Assembly: GCF_002999335.1 (NCBI RefSeq)
Contig: NW_020312203.1
Coordinates: 1-64,000, forward strand
Length of the DNA: 64,000 nucleotides
Reading direction: 5' to 3'
From: Cyclospora cayetanensis
Lineage: Eukaryota; Apicomplexa; Conoidasida; Eucoccidiorida; Eimeriidae
In this document: in pieces, positions 42,833 through 55,996 of the stretch
Numbering within the stretch: the first letter of the stretch is position 1
Layout: each line of letters begins with the position of its first letter
Translations under genes and position numbers: made by a program
The notes under the pieces: generated by a model
What the model saw: the letters and a program-made list of their open reading frames with translations, nothing else
Told to the model about the DNA's origin: nothing
Database searches by the model: none

Positions 42833-44971
42833 CCCAAACGGGGATGCTCACAAAAGGAGCCTCTGTAAAGGCCCCATAAGAGTCTGGCGGTTTCCAATCT
42901 AACTTTCAAAATTTTAAATGTGCATCCGGTTACTGAGTTTGCGCCCCATAGGGATGGCTCAGAGCCATCTTACGGAGCCTTTGGAGAAGGCCCATGGGGG
43001 CCTGTAGGGGGGAGCTCTCTGGCCTTCCAAGAGGGGGCTTAAAGAAGCCTTTCTGACCGGCGAGGGCAAGAAAGGTCAACACAGACTGTCTCTTGGACGT
43101 TGGTGAGATGGAGGGCCCGATCGGCCTCTGCCGACCCTTGCGCAGCTTTTTATTGTCCAATTTTACGATTGGAAGTATGAGAAATAGTGCGTCTGCACAT
43201 CTGTCATGGGGTGTGGGACTGTCATGTTTCTTTGACAGTTTCTTGGTGGAATTCGGCTCAGTGTGTATGCAGATGAGAAGACTGTAGGGGATGGGGTGTA
43301 GAACCCGGGCGGATCCCTTGACATTTGGCGGGAAGGTGGGACTGAGTCACTCACAAGGATACAATAGGCTGAAGGGTGGAATGAGTGTTCGTACAAGAGC
43401 CAGCATGCCCGTAGAGAAAACGCTAGGGCTCGCCGCCGGCAGAATTGGGGAAGCTGCACAGTGCAGTAGCAACTGACAAACTAGTTTTGAGCGGGAGTAT
43501 CAAAGCGTGAAGTCTAGTCTGAGGACACCAAGCCTCCCTACAGCGAATTCGTCAGCCAAAGTTCGCCTACCGCGCATCACAGGCATCCACTGCCCCAGTC
43601 CGCTTTATCAAGATTACCGTGATATGTGTGGCGGTGCTTCAATTCCTGACATCTTACTTGGGGTATGCATAAGTCGTGAAGCAAAACGAGGCTTTGAAAG
43701 CTATCCGCAGGGCTTACTGTGCTCCCCACTGTGCCTATGGCCGTCCACGAGGTGCTCTTGAAATCTCCTTGTTGACAAATAGGAAGAAGTTGGATGGGGA
43801 GCTGAACGACTGGAGGGAGTTCGTTGAAAGGGGGCACAGCAAGACGCGGTGAGTTTCTATGAGCCGCACCAACTTCCGCTAATGCGGTAACGGTAGTGCG
43901 GGATTCTAGCGGGGTGTCAGACCGAAGTAAGAGTGGCCGTTTGCCTGATGCAGTCTCACCTCGCCCCTGTCACTTTTTTGATTTGTGGTAAAGCATCAAG
44001 GAACTGCTTCCAGCACTGGACGATTGTTTTCGTTGTGCCAATGCTTCATGCAAGGTCTCATACAACAAATATTTGTCTCTTATCACCACTTGCATTCGTC
44101 CCTGAGTCGGTCTCCCTCCGTCTTTAGCTCATTTAGGGGGCAGAAGTTCTTACTAGAGGCCCTGGCGTAGCTTTTAGTAGCAAATAACCTTACAACATGT
44201 CAAGCAACAGGTATGAAAGCTCGACCATCTTTGTCTTTTGAATTGAGGCCTAGCTACGTGATGACTGCCCAGTTGGCCTGTCCGAATGTTCTAGTTATTG
44301 CAGAGATCGATTAGCTAGCTCTATGTTCAAGGAAAGACAACTCTGCTTCCGCTCTGGCGTGCATAGGGCATGCAAGAAGAAAAATCCTAGCAATGCTGTC
44401 TTCCCTCCAAACGTTGTGACTCTTCTGTGCGAGGGCGCGGAGGCAGTGAATTAAGCTTGAAACGATTCATTCAAGGTGTCTAAATAAAGACGCTCAGCTC
44501 CAGGATTACGACATTAGAAGAGAGGAATAGACAGGGTGCGCGTAGCTGCAACCTCTTGAGAAATCTTGATATATCACAGCTAATTGCACACAGCGTGTAG
44601 CCCACGCGCACATCACGTCTTCTTGTATCAGATAAATAGTACTTTGCAATAATTTAGAATTAGCAAAAGATTGAATAATATTTCTTTTTCGTGCCTTATT
44701 CTTTGAGTAGCATTTGACCAAGCGTAACTTAGCTCGTTGCATTTTGCCTTCCACATTTTGAACTACAGGCCTTCGTCTGCCGTACCTGTGCATAGATAAG
44801 GACTGCGTGCAGAATAGCGCGAGAATTCCCACCCTTACGCTACTCCTTAGGCAGGCACACGCGGAAAGCAATACGAATGGAAAAGGCGAATTGGGCGAAA
44901 ACTCGCTGAAGTGGACACAAAAAGAGAAAAGACAGGCACATTGCCCTGCGAGAAAGCAGGGACCACACCAC
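42833..44971. other. Intergenic region with one dispersed repeat copy
   Basis: No conserved protein. The 44,530-44,745 part carries blocks of the dispersed repeat family (GCGCGTAGCTGCAACC, CACAGCTAATTGCACA, ACGTCTTCTTGTAT and CGTAACTTAGCTCG). The last 230 bases before 44,972 are unique flank of retroelement copy B. Confidence 0.5.
44530..44745 (+). repeat. Dispersed repeat family copy (44.6 kb)
   Basis: Shares with the 63.1-kb segment a GTGCGCGTA-GTGCA start, a CACAGCT-TGCACA block, CTTCTTCCTGTAT/ CTTCTTGTAT, and a final TAGCTTAGTTCG/TAACTTAGCTCG block. Old copy, many differences. Confidence 0.5.
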
Positions 44972-47900
44972 CAGAACCGCGGTGGCGCGATGGCTCGCTG
45001 TCGGCTGTTCGCTAAAATATGAGGTCCTTCTGAAAGAACGGATAATACGGATTAGATCTGCAAGAGCAATCCAAGTACTAATTCCGAATGCCTCCAAGCC
45101 TAATCGAACAGACTCCACATGCCCGTACAGCCATATCGTGCAATGTGGTTAAATTCCAAGCCTTGATTGACGAATAAGCATGAATACAGGGGCAACTTAC
45201 GTGAAAGCGCCTCCGCACTAATTTACTTGTCTAGATTGCCTTCAGAGTAATCACCAGTGACCGTACCAGCAATGCCAATATATAATTAGCTATTTCAGAA
45301 AGGAAATTTGCTAGGAAACGATCGTTAGGAAGGAACGCAAATAGTGCTGTTCCTGGAAACTAGTGTTGCAAGCCAAACTGAATCGTGAATTCTTCTTTAG
45401 GCAAGGAAGCCTGCATCCATGCGTCGCATAATCATTGAGGTTGGTGTTGTCCACCCCATTTGCGTAAAAACTGCCTTGTTGCGTGTACTTGAAGCTCGAA
45501 ATTTCTAGCCTCGAGCACCTCTACAGCTCCCCGTGGATACGCGGCGGTGTCCACACGGGCCGCTTCCCTGCTCGGCAAAGGTTGTTAGCACGCCGCTAGT
45601 ATTTGGAGGAGCATGGAACCATCATTTAGCAGGACAATACTAAAAGCTCTGGAAACTTCAGGTTGCAGGAGAATTGATAGATCAAGAAAGTGCATTGATT
45701 CGTGAGGAGGCAGCAAATGGGTCTGGCCGCCTAAAAACAAACTTCTTCCTCTGGCTGCCTTCTGGTGCACCTCGTAAAACCTGACCGACTTCCAAAATCA
45801 CATTGTCAGGCTCAAAATACACAGCCGACAGCCATGCATCGTAATTCAGTGGTAGGCCTTCTGGAGCTTTGCACAAATTTATGCATGCATTAGCCACCTT
45901 TGCTCAGAATCATTTTGCTTCTAAGTGTGGCTGCTGACCCTGGACCCTTAGGTCCAGGTTCGGATCGGAAAGAGGCTTCTCAGTGTAGGATGCAGGAAAG
46001 CAACGGATAGACGAGAGTACTTTTATATCACTAGCCTACTTAGAAAAAAGGCGAACCGTCTGGAGCTTTAAAGATAAAGTTGCAAATCCTACAGAAGACT
46101 GCAGTTGGTGCGTCGGTCTGTCCATCTGAGGGTGGTTCGGACTGGTCATTTCATGTTCCATGTGTAGGCACGTCATAAAGGCATCCCAGAATATGCTGAG
46201 CACCTTCGAATCCCTGGCTGTAACTACATTTTTGGAGAATCCTTGCAACGTCTGGACATAAAATTAGGTAACTGGATGCCTCCTTCAACTGTGATAAGGC
46301 TGGACACAAGTAGTCATATGGGCATCTTTGCTAAGTCTGTCCACAGCGACGCACATGCTTTCCTTGCCATTGACCTCTGCCAGTCCACAAAAACAAATTC
46401 ATAGTCAGGACACTCTAAATTTTTTCAACAGGTCCATATGGCGTTGCAAAAGCTTGGTTGTAAAGAAACATGTGGCTTCAGATGCTACTTATCTGGGCAT
46501 GATGGTGTGTACTGCTCTGCCTTGGGACGCATCCCAGGCCACCAGATGGACTGCAAGAGCTTTTGTAGTGTAATGTGAAGTCCAGCATGACCCAGAATGC
46601 GACGATGATGTGCTCTGCAGCGAGGCGAAGTCAGAATGCACAAATTAGGGATCGCTTCTCTGATTTGAACTACAGTAGGCGATTTTTCCGCGTGGTAATG
46701 CTTCACTATATCTCCCTCCTATATTTTGGCATAACTAACTGATGCATGGATGTCAGAAGCATTCGACGCACGCAATCTCGATAGGAACCGTGAAGCGTTA
46801 CATAATAGGAACCGCTGGAGCGTTGCGAGAGCACGTCGGCGACCGCGCTAGTGATGCCCCAAATATTCTGGCGTTTAGTCGTTCTACGGGAGGCAGTCAC
46901 ACCAGCGAACAATGCTAAGACGATCAAAAGTGAGAAATATTTGCAAAAGGTTGTAAACTCGGATGGTTAGCCCGGCCTGTAAAGTAACGCCCAAGTAAGT
47001 AGTGCTCCGCATTTTCTCCTCGTACCACACCACATGGAGTTCCCTTTTGTCGCACTGGATAGCCCTGCATGCTTTCGCAGAAGGGCTGAGAATGAAGTAA
47101 TACTTTGATGGTTTGGAGAGCCGGTAGCTTGCTTGGAGAGAAATGCACACACTACTTCACGAGCATCTGCCGATAGGACTAAGTGCTTTCATAGTTGGGC
47201 AGCATGAGTCCAGGAGGAGTTGTGAGGCAGCTGATAGGCGTCCTCACTGCGGCGTCGGTATCATCTATCCAGATTACAGCTTGTAGTTTCTGAAGTAGTT
47301 CACTCAAAGAAAAGGCGATCCTAGCAAATTCATGAACGGAAAGTTTTCATGCCTGCTCCGTGTCAAGTTGGGGGACTGCATGTTATTGAGTAGAAGGGCG
47401 GCGTACGCACCAGACCATATCCCAGCTCCCCCGCTAGGGGCGGTTGACACAACCCCAACATCAACACTTTATAAATCTCGATTTGGCTCTTCCTTCACAG
47501 GCAAAGGCGCAGGAGATGTGCTCAGCTGCTTCTGAAACTCCAAGCAGTTCACCATTTGTGGAAGCCACATCAATCGGCTGTTTGAACGGTGAATCGCTTT
47601 CAGTCTGCGAACACCTGATGTGGCACCTCGGCTACACCTGAGATGAATCATTGATGAAGCAAGATTTCTTCTACTATGTTTTGGCTTGTGCTAATCAGAG
47701 TTCCACATATTCCTCGATAATCAGACCGCTTGGTAGGGTCCCCTGCCTTCGCAACCTCAATTCATCGAAACCCTGCTCTTGAGGTGATCTTGGCAGAAGC
47801 CAATGACCAAAAGCTTATGCAAGGGCTCGAACTGTAGTGATTTTTGCAGACAGGCGGCCTTCTCTGAAAAAGTAGAGCCACTGTTGGAGTGCTTCGCACA

Positions 47901-48518
47901 CCAGTAATCAGGCCGCAAGAAGCACTCCATCCTCTTCATCTGGGGGCTGCACTGCGAGGTACATCCCAACCAGATGATGAAATCTTTGCACATCCGGCCT
48001 TCCTGACTTGCCGCACTTTTCAGGTCTGCGTAGTCTCATCGACGCATTCATGAACACAACTCATGCCTTTCTATAGACTGTAGAGCTACGACGCTGACAT
48101 GAGCTTGCGAACTGGTATCTGCCACTCCAGCGAACGCTTTGACATCGACCGCTTCAATTGCCAAAGGGTCTATCCTCTAGACTGTTGCTAGCGAAAATCA
48201 GATTATTAAAATACTGAATAATTTGATCGAAGCCAGACATACGTTCTACAGAAACCTCAAATACCACTGCTTTTAGAGCTTGTGGATAGGGGGTAATGGC
48301 CACATTGAGTCATGCGGTGCTATTAACTGCATGCCTCCAGATTGGTTCTCCATAGGGAGACACTTAGCTCTAGATTTCATAAAGGGAATAGAAAGTACTT
48401 GAGTTTTTTTTGCTAAGGCAGCTCCCTCCTTCCCCTGCAAGCATCCCTGGGTGTCACAATGTGGGGGGATAGGGACGGATACGGTGAGTTCAAATGCGCC
48501 CCGTGGAGCTTCGAGCAA
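44972..48518 (-). mobile_element. Degenerate Ty3/gypsy retroelement, copy B
   Basis: Direct repeat of copy A at a constant offset of 18,946 bases through at least 47,790. It has the same RNase H, zinc-binding and integrase-core remnants on the minus strand (46,036-47,150). Beyond 47,792 it differs from copy A by substitutions and indels and fades out by about 48,240. A further minus-strand frame, 48,518-48,273, contains MQLIAPHDSMWPLPPIHKL, which resembles the reverse-transcriptase segment before the first catalytic region and may be the element's upstream part. There is no intact frame, and no LTR was delimited. Confidence 0.82.
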
Positions 48519-49914
48519 TCAGAGCCAGATGCACCTAACATTCAGCGCATACGCGTCCAAAAATCTCGCCTTTATGTGTCGGGCTTAGCTAGTATGCAGG
48601 AGTACGCTATAAGAAAATCCAATCCAAGTTACCACTCATTGACTAACTTTCATTTAAACAGCTCACATTGCATATAGCAAGAAACGCTGAGGAGGAGGGC
48701 AGGGAAAGGAAGCAGCTATCGTAGAACAGTACTCAGTAACATTCTATCTAGCTTTGAATGGAACTATGAGCTAATTTTCTCCGCAGTACAACTTCAGATG
48801 AAGTGCTACATTTGGACTAATTTGAGAATCTTGTTAAGTGCACTCTGGAAGCCCGTGAAAAGAATCAAGCCGCGGTAGAAGATAGTGATACCACTCGCTG
48901 AGACATGCCAAAGATCTTGGCTACATCAAGTGAATTGGGGTTCGTGTCTCGGGTTAGCCTGGACAGAGCGGAGAAGGACCATCCTTCAAAGCGCAGAAAG
49001 CCCAGATACCCGTAGCACATATCTACATATGTGGCACGCACAAGCAATAAAGAATTGTGCGAATCGTACTTGAACTGTTCTTAACACTATCGAATGGTAC
49101 CAAAGTTGCTCCAGAAAACCTTGACGAAGTCGCAGCTTGTTGCAGGGTGCTGCCCCCCACATCTTCGTGTTGCCGAGATTAATTCTAAGCTAATTGTTTA
49201 TGCACGAAGCGTGATTTAGGAATCTGAGACAAAACAGTGTAACTATGCCACTCTTCCGGTATGAACTGACTTTGGCAAACAGGCGGTTGCAGAATGCAAG
49301 CAGCCCAGAATTTTGCAATGTGTGCGCCGTTGAGCGGGCAATTTACCAGCTTGAGCCTCATTGACCGTCCCTGATACGGTTAGCAAACCCGGAAAACGCG
49401 CGATTGCACAATATGAAGCATCTTGAAAAACAGTAGGCTTTGAAATGTGGACAGGAGCCAACTACCAGATGAGACCTCCTCCTTCGGGGATCTATTTTGC
49501 TGCTTCCCCTTCCTTTTGAGCCCTTTCTTGCAATTCCCTACTGCACTATTAAGACGACCCGGGAAGAGCCATCCCTGAGCTTTTTGTTTTGTTTTTTTGT
49601 TTCGCATTACTTCAAGCCCTAGCGGAAGCACGTGGATTCACAGCTATAGGATCGCACCAGGCGTCCTGAAAGCAGCCTCCTCAGCAGAGGCGTTTTCACA
49701 CAATAGAACCCAAAACACGTTTTTTATATGAGTAATAGGTTCATGACAAGGGCCTGGCTGTCCCGTTTTCCGGTCTGTCTTCCTTGTTTTCCTTTTTTTT
49801 GACTGCTGGTATTCTTCCGCTGACCGCCAGGAAGTGAAGGCTTCTTCTCTCACTGGCTAGTGCTGGCCCTTTGAGCCCTCCGGATAGGGCTTTGGGATAA
49901 GTCTTTCCTGCAGT
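48519..49914. other. Intergenic, upstream of the lipase-like gene
   Basis: No conserved protein on either strand. It presumably includes the promoter and 5' UTR of the lipase-like gene. No known motif cluster seen. Confidence 0.45.
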
Positions 49915-52900
49915 ATGACTCTTCAACGCAGGCAAGTAACCATTTCTAAAAGTAAGATGGGTTCCAGCGAGATACGGCAATCGGTGGTAGCCGGCATCCA
50001 TGGCTGTCTCCTGCTGATTATGATCCTGGTACTTCTTCAGCCATTGCACTACAGCTATGCTGAAGAAGGCTCTTCTTCGAAGTCAACCATCAATGTCCCC
50101 GCTGGAACCCCCACTGTGCCTTTCAAGAAGCCTTCCATCAAGTTCCCTTGGGGGCGCCTTCGCGTCAAGCATAAAAGCGCATCTGGGCAGGCTTTGGTGC
50201 AGCATTTAGCACCGCAAGAGGATAAAGCCGCTTCTCCTCCTTCTGGGCCGCCTACAAAGGCACTAGCAGATGCAATCGGGGAGGCTGTTCATCAGCAGGA
50301 CACACCCGTGGGGGTGTCGCCAGCTACCCTCCCAGCTCAGCAGAGTGGAGGTGAGTCTGGAACTAGGGGTGCCACGCATCATGTGGCTGAGGACAAAGCA
50401 TCCCTCAACGTGTGGGAGCAGGTTTGGGAACCCTTAACGATTATAGCGCCGCATAAGAAGCTGTTTTCCGTGGCCTTGTCTGCCGAGGATCCAATCCTTG
50501 TAGACCACACTCACAGACCGCATTTGCCCGGTCTTCATCTAGGGCCAGAGGAGGTAAAAGAACTCAACAATCAACTCAGCAAGGAGTTGTGCCCCATTCA
50601 GCTTCCGGAGTTTGCGCAATCGCCTCTCGTGGCGTCCAACTTAGAGGATAAATCAGCCCGAATGCATGAAGGAAGCAAGGAGAAACAGCGGTACGTTGTT
50701 CCAATGGCCCAGCGTCAAGCATCGAGCTGGTGGCATAAAGATAGGCCTTTTATACTTCCGTCCCAGCAGACATGGGCTTCTTCGGCCTCCCCAACAGTGC
50801 CTCCTGCATCTGATACAAAGGATCCATCAGGCATGAACATGCTCGATGTGATGGAGATATTCGATATGTCAGGTTTCGGTGTATCTGCCCTCTTTCATCC
50901 TGAAGCTTTTGAGGAGCATTTGCATTGTGAGGGCTTCTACCCCCCTCTGTTCCTCCGTAGCAAACCCCTCAGCCCGTGGGCAGCCGCCTGTTCATTCAAG
51001 CACTTCTCTGCCTTTGCAGAGAAAGTTGCAAAGTTGGCAACGGCGCACGCAAGCACAGCTAACTCTTCAGGTGTACCTCAAGCTAAGCGTGTGCTCTCAA
51101 CGCCTGCCTTTCTACAGCACGCCCCATCAACCGTAGACCCCCCATCTTCCGATTCTGGATATACAGAGGAAGTGCCTCTCAGTATCTCTCTCCTCAGTGC
51201 CCTAGAAGCAGCTGGGCCGAGCGAAGGAAGCAATAGGAAACTGGAAAACACAGAGGGAGGGAAACCTTCGGAGCTTTTGGGCGAGGACTATGTGGAAGCC
51301 CCCGAGGACTCGGAAGCTTCTGTCCCTGTGCTCGTAAATAGTGGGCCGGTGAACAATGAGTTTACCTCTAGGTGGTGGCACGGATTGCTTACTTCCCCTG
51401 TGGGGCCCTTTGCAGATAGACGCAATGTGGCAGGTTTCCTCCTTCGTAAGTCACTTCCAACGTTGCTAGAGGTCTTCGGTCTCCCCCTTCTAGAGGTCCC
51501 AGGGACTGGGGAAGCCCTCTTTGGTCATGCTTATTCCTCATCTAGGCACATGTGATTATTCCGGAGGCTCGGTTGGGCATACATCATATATTGTGTGTCC
51601 GAAAGGAGTGGTTTGATGGGGCTTTTGGGATGCTCGTGCAGCGTGAGCGCAGTTGTTTGCGTTGACGCAGAGGTGAAGGGCTCAATCTGGCACGAGGTGA
51701 TGGACGCGGCAGAGCTTGCAGTTCCGGTCGTGGCGCTTACTACCCTGCAGAAAAAGAGGGGGACAGAGCCGGTCATGTTCGCCCTGAGCTCCGCCCGTAG
51801 GCGTTTCCACCACTTTATAGTTTCCAACGTGTTTGCGCGTGCACATTGCACGCTCAGGCTCAGCTGCGGCAGTGTGTCCACCTGTATCGGTGCTTCCTGT
51901 CATCCGGTCAACTCATATTTCCACTGTGTCTGCTCGCCGTGGCACCTAGTGTGGCTGATGAAGTCGGCTTGGGACTACATCCTGTCGTGTTCCCCTCTGC
52001 CTTGGTGTCCATCTATGGGGTTAACAATGTGCGCCTCTATTTTTATGCTCGTCAACGGGTCAACTCGAATATGGGTGTGCGGCGGGGTTTTCGTCTTTGC
52101 ACTTTTGTGGTACTTTGATTCTCAGCTAGGGTGACTCATAGCGTTCTGCCTCGCTGCGTTCATAGCGTCGTCTTGATCGGGCCATTCGGGGTGCTTTGTT
52201 GGCAACCTCTTGTCTGCTTGTGTTTGTAAAATGCTTCTACCTCCTAGGAATGAGTGCTCTTTTCGTATAGTTCAATAATTCCCGTTATCCGGTAGAGGTT
52301 TCTTCATCTGCTCACTCCCTGATTCTCTTTATGCCTCGGTTTCCTGCTGGGTTGTTGTGGCGGGGGAAGGAGACATGGCTGCTTCTTCGTGCGTTTCGTC
52401 ATGTGCTCTCAGTCCTCAACTGCCGTGCCCATTTGCCGTACCGACAGGTGGGAAATCTTGGCATGCAGACCGTTCCTTTCGAGGCCCAGTTGGAAAGCCC
52501 TTTGGTGGATTTCTTTAATCGCCACAGGGCCTCGGTGGATCTCCCCTTGGAGATGACTGCACCCCAGAAGATTTTTGTGGACGGGAGGCATTACGCTGGA
52601 GAACCGAAGAAACGCCGGATCAACCGGGTGTACTTCCGTAGCGTACTTGTGCTGTGGCAATTCGCCTTTCACGCATATCGAATTTCTGATCAATTTGAAG
52701 ACTACGCGAGGCTTTCTCTTCCTAAGTTGCTTTTCAAACACTGGGTTCCGACCTACGTGGGCACCGCCCTGCTCACTCACAACGGTAAGGAGGTACAACC
52801 AGGGGTAGACAGAGGGATAGACTGCAGGCCAGAAGCTACAGAAGCAGAAACTATGGGGTAGCAAAGAAGCACGAAAGGCTCGAAGCCAGAGACTCGCAGA

Positions 52901-55900
52901 GTTGCTCCCCACAGCGGAGGCCTTCTGTTGCTTTGCAATTTTGAAAAAGATTGTAGAGTGTGACTTTGATTGTGTGCGTGTGCTTACCCGCTGGGGGCCT
53001 TTCCATAGTACCGCTTCGTACAGCTAAAGGAAAGATGACAGTCGAATTGACCAAGACCGCGTCCTCCAGTAAACAGGCCGGAAAGTCCTCACGGGGCTCC
53101 GCCCAGAGCAAGCCTGCTAGAAATGCCCTCGACATGCCTGGTAGGGCCTTTGTATTCGACATGAGCACAAGAGAACTATGGAAGCTTCAGGAGGGAAGCG
53201 AACGAACGAGGCCCAACACGACATTGAAGCACAATCAACTTCTTGTGGAAGACCGTCGCCTCTACCCTATCACTTCCGATGCCTGTGATAACGACGCCTC
53301 CATTCAAGTGCCCCTCCCTATGCCTTTGTTGTACCGCTGGGATTTCGTTCCAGAGAGCACGGCAGAAGAGCACAGATCGCTAGCAGTGGCAACAGAAACA
53401 GCCACAGCAGGAAGTGTAGAAGAAACAAAGCCATCAGGCGGCACTTTGGAAGAGCCTGCGTCATCAGGATCTCCCAAGAATGTGGACCAGAGCTTCTTCC
53501 CAAGCCCTCTTCCTTCCCGCATCTTGCACCTAGATGATGACGTGGGCATCGGCCCGGCGGATAGGGACCATCGTCAGCCTCAGGAGGGACAAACTTCGGA
53601 GATCCCCATACATAGAGCAGACGTCGTCTGGGCCTTCAAGGGAACTGGATCTTCCAAAGTATGCTCTAGGCTTCAGAGGCACTCTGGGTGTAACTGCGAA
53701 TTTCCATAGAACTCTTCGGGGGACTTGGGGATCAAGGGTTGAACGCTGGCGGGGAGGGGGGAGAGGGGGTAGCAGGTGTGTGGGAGGGTTTATGGGCTTA
53801 ACTAACTACAGTGGTGTAGAAGACTAGATGAGCTAGGGCTCAAGCGATACCCACGGACATTTCACCTATATATGCGAGTGTTCTAAGGTTTTGTGCTCTG
53901 AGCTTGGTTTTCTGTTTCTTCATTTGTTCCTTAGCAATGGACATTTAATACCATGGTATCAGCGATAAAAGACCCCTTCTTTTCCCCCACTGCCCTGGTG
54001 CATTCGGGCATGAACTTTTTGTTCCATCAAGTGATAAGGCGCCCGATGACGCGGTTTGTGCACGAGGTCCGGCTGCTGCTAGAGCGGAGAAATGCGTCAC
54101 AGCATCCGGAGAATCCCCCAAAACCATATGTAGTTGTCTTTACCGGACACTCCCAGGGCGCCGCCTCCGCTGTATATGCCGCGTGGTTCGTTTCAAAACA
54201 CCTGAGAGCTGAGATCAAGACCGGACAAGTCGTGGTATACTGCATTCCGTTTGCTGCGCCGATGGTGAGTAGGCATATAAAAGGCTGCAAGAAAACCATC
54301 AGATATGTTTGTAGGGGCACGCCCTGAAGCAGCATACGCTGCAAATGAATAATTTTTGTCTGGTACAGTCTCAGTGTCTTGGGCTTACAGGCAGTCCAGG
54401 CCTACACGCACGGTCTGGCGGTGTGTGTAAGGTTTGAAATTCTTGAGGAGGCTGCTGGTGTTGCTCAAGTGATGCATTTAGTTTGCATCCTTTGTTTCAC
54501 CGTTGGTTGTCTGCTTTGTTTTTAATGGCCATGAAGGTAGTGCTAGCGTGGTTGCCAATGCCTTTGAAAATACAGGCTCTTTTCAAATTTGCTGTCTGCA
54601 GATGGGGGATAAAGCTGCCATAGAGGAGTTTAATCGCCACGGCGCCATCATACAGCATATAGCCTTAGATGTTGACCCCGTTCCGGATTTACGGCATGCG
54701 AAAGGAGAACAATACATGGAGAGGGATTACGAGCACACTCTGATGGTGCGTAACCGCCCTCTCCTCTCTCGACTTCACTCTGCGTCTGCTTATATTTCTC
54801 TTGGCTTCAAGTACTCTCCTTAGCCTTCTTTCTCTGTGGGCACGTATGCCTTGATGATTCTGTTTCTTTGTACTTTTATTTATGATTCATTTGCCCTCAA
54901 CTGATGTTGCAGGGGTTAAACTGTATTGTTTGTTCGAAGTGCATTTTCGTGGGTTTACAAGCAAAAGTTTGGCTATACATAATATATCCCAGGTGTATTG
55001 CTGGAAAGGCTCTCATAATTTATATGACGTGGTCCATTATTGTTGCCACTCCTAGGGAATGCCTAGTGCCTTATTCAACCTGCAGTGGGAAAGCACCAAA
55101 GAAAGAGTCTCATAATTTGTAGCTATACTTAAGCCATATTCTACTTCTTAGTATCCAGCTGACTGTTCTTGTCACTGTGCGCTGCAGATCCCATTGCATT
55201 CCTTTGCACGTGCCCATGTGTTTGACCGGGAGACAAAAAAGCTCCTGTTCACTGGGCTGAGTTGGTTGGACTACACGTTCAAGTCTCCAAGTCGGTTGCA
55301 TAGAATGTTGGGGTTTGCATCCCGTGCATTGGGGTTGCACAAGTTTCTTAGGCTCACAAAGGCAATCACAGTCATGTGGGCCCACTTGCACACCCTCCCC
55401 TGCAGTTTTACCATCCTTGCTGACCTCCTTCCTGAGGCTGGGTGGAGCAGCTATTGCAGCAGTGCATTTCTCAAGCATTGGCACGGTCGTCCGTTTGTTG
55501 CAAGTCCAGGTAGGTTGTGGCTGGGAAACAGTGGGACTTGGCACATCAAAAGCGAAAGGTGTTCGGCGGCTTCGAGAGTAGACTGCAGTGAGGGGCCATG
55601 TGGGCAGAGATCATATCCGTATTCACACAAAAAGCGGGGAGACAGGGTCAATCAGGGTGCAGCGCAGAGATACTGTAGTACAGGAGAACGGCTGAGGGTG
55701 GCCAGGGAGGCAGACAGAGTGGCAAAATACTAGAATGCAAACTGCAGCTGGAGGAGGTGTATAGCTAGACTGCTTGGGAGGGGCATCTAGGTTTGAACCC
55801 AGTGTTTGTGTGTGTCGGCATCTCTTTTGGCCCTGATGCAGATTTTGACGTCGCGCTGGAGGTTGCATGGCGTCGCTTGGTTCCCGCATTTGCTTCGCGC

Positions 55901-55996
55901 ATCCAGAGGAAGCTGCTTCACTACCCAAATTTCCTTAATGATGCGGCTGATGCGATTGAGAAGTTGTACGACACATCCAGACACGGAGAGCTGTAG
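49915..55996 (+). CDS. Class 3 (fungal-type) lipase-like protein, secreted or membrane-anchored
   Basis: Alpha/beta-hydrolase of the lipase 3 family, expected to cleave acyl-glycerols or phospholipids. Six 3' exons join cleanly: 52448-52784, 53009-53658, 53935-54264, 54602-54745, 55188-55509 and 55842-55996. Exon 1 starts at 49915 (or ATG 49957) and ends somewhere in 51,445-51,552. Exon 2 lies at about 51,801-52,109; its borders are not fixed, because the candidate donors are weak. The N-terminus has a signal or anchor segment (GCLLLIMILVLLQPLHYSYA) followed by 450 residues without known motifs. Lipase motifs: WAFKGTGSS-QWTFNTM around the oxyanion strand, VVVFTGHSQGAASAVYAAWF (nucleophile Ser in GHSQG), IALDVDPVPDL (catalytic Asp region) and YEHTLM (possible His). 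Tail to tail with the kinase gene at 57.5 kb. Family sure, substrate unknown. Confidence 0.87.
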
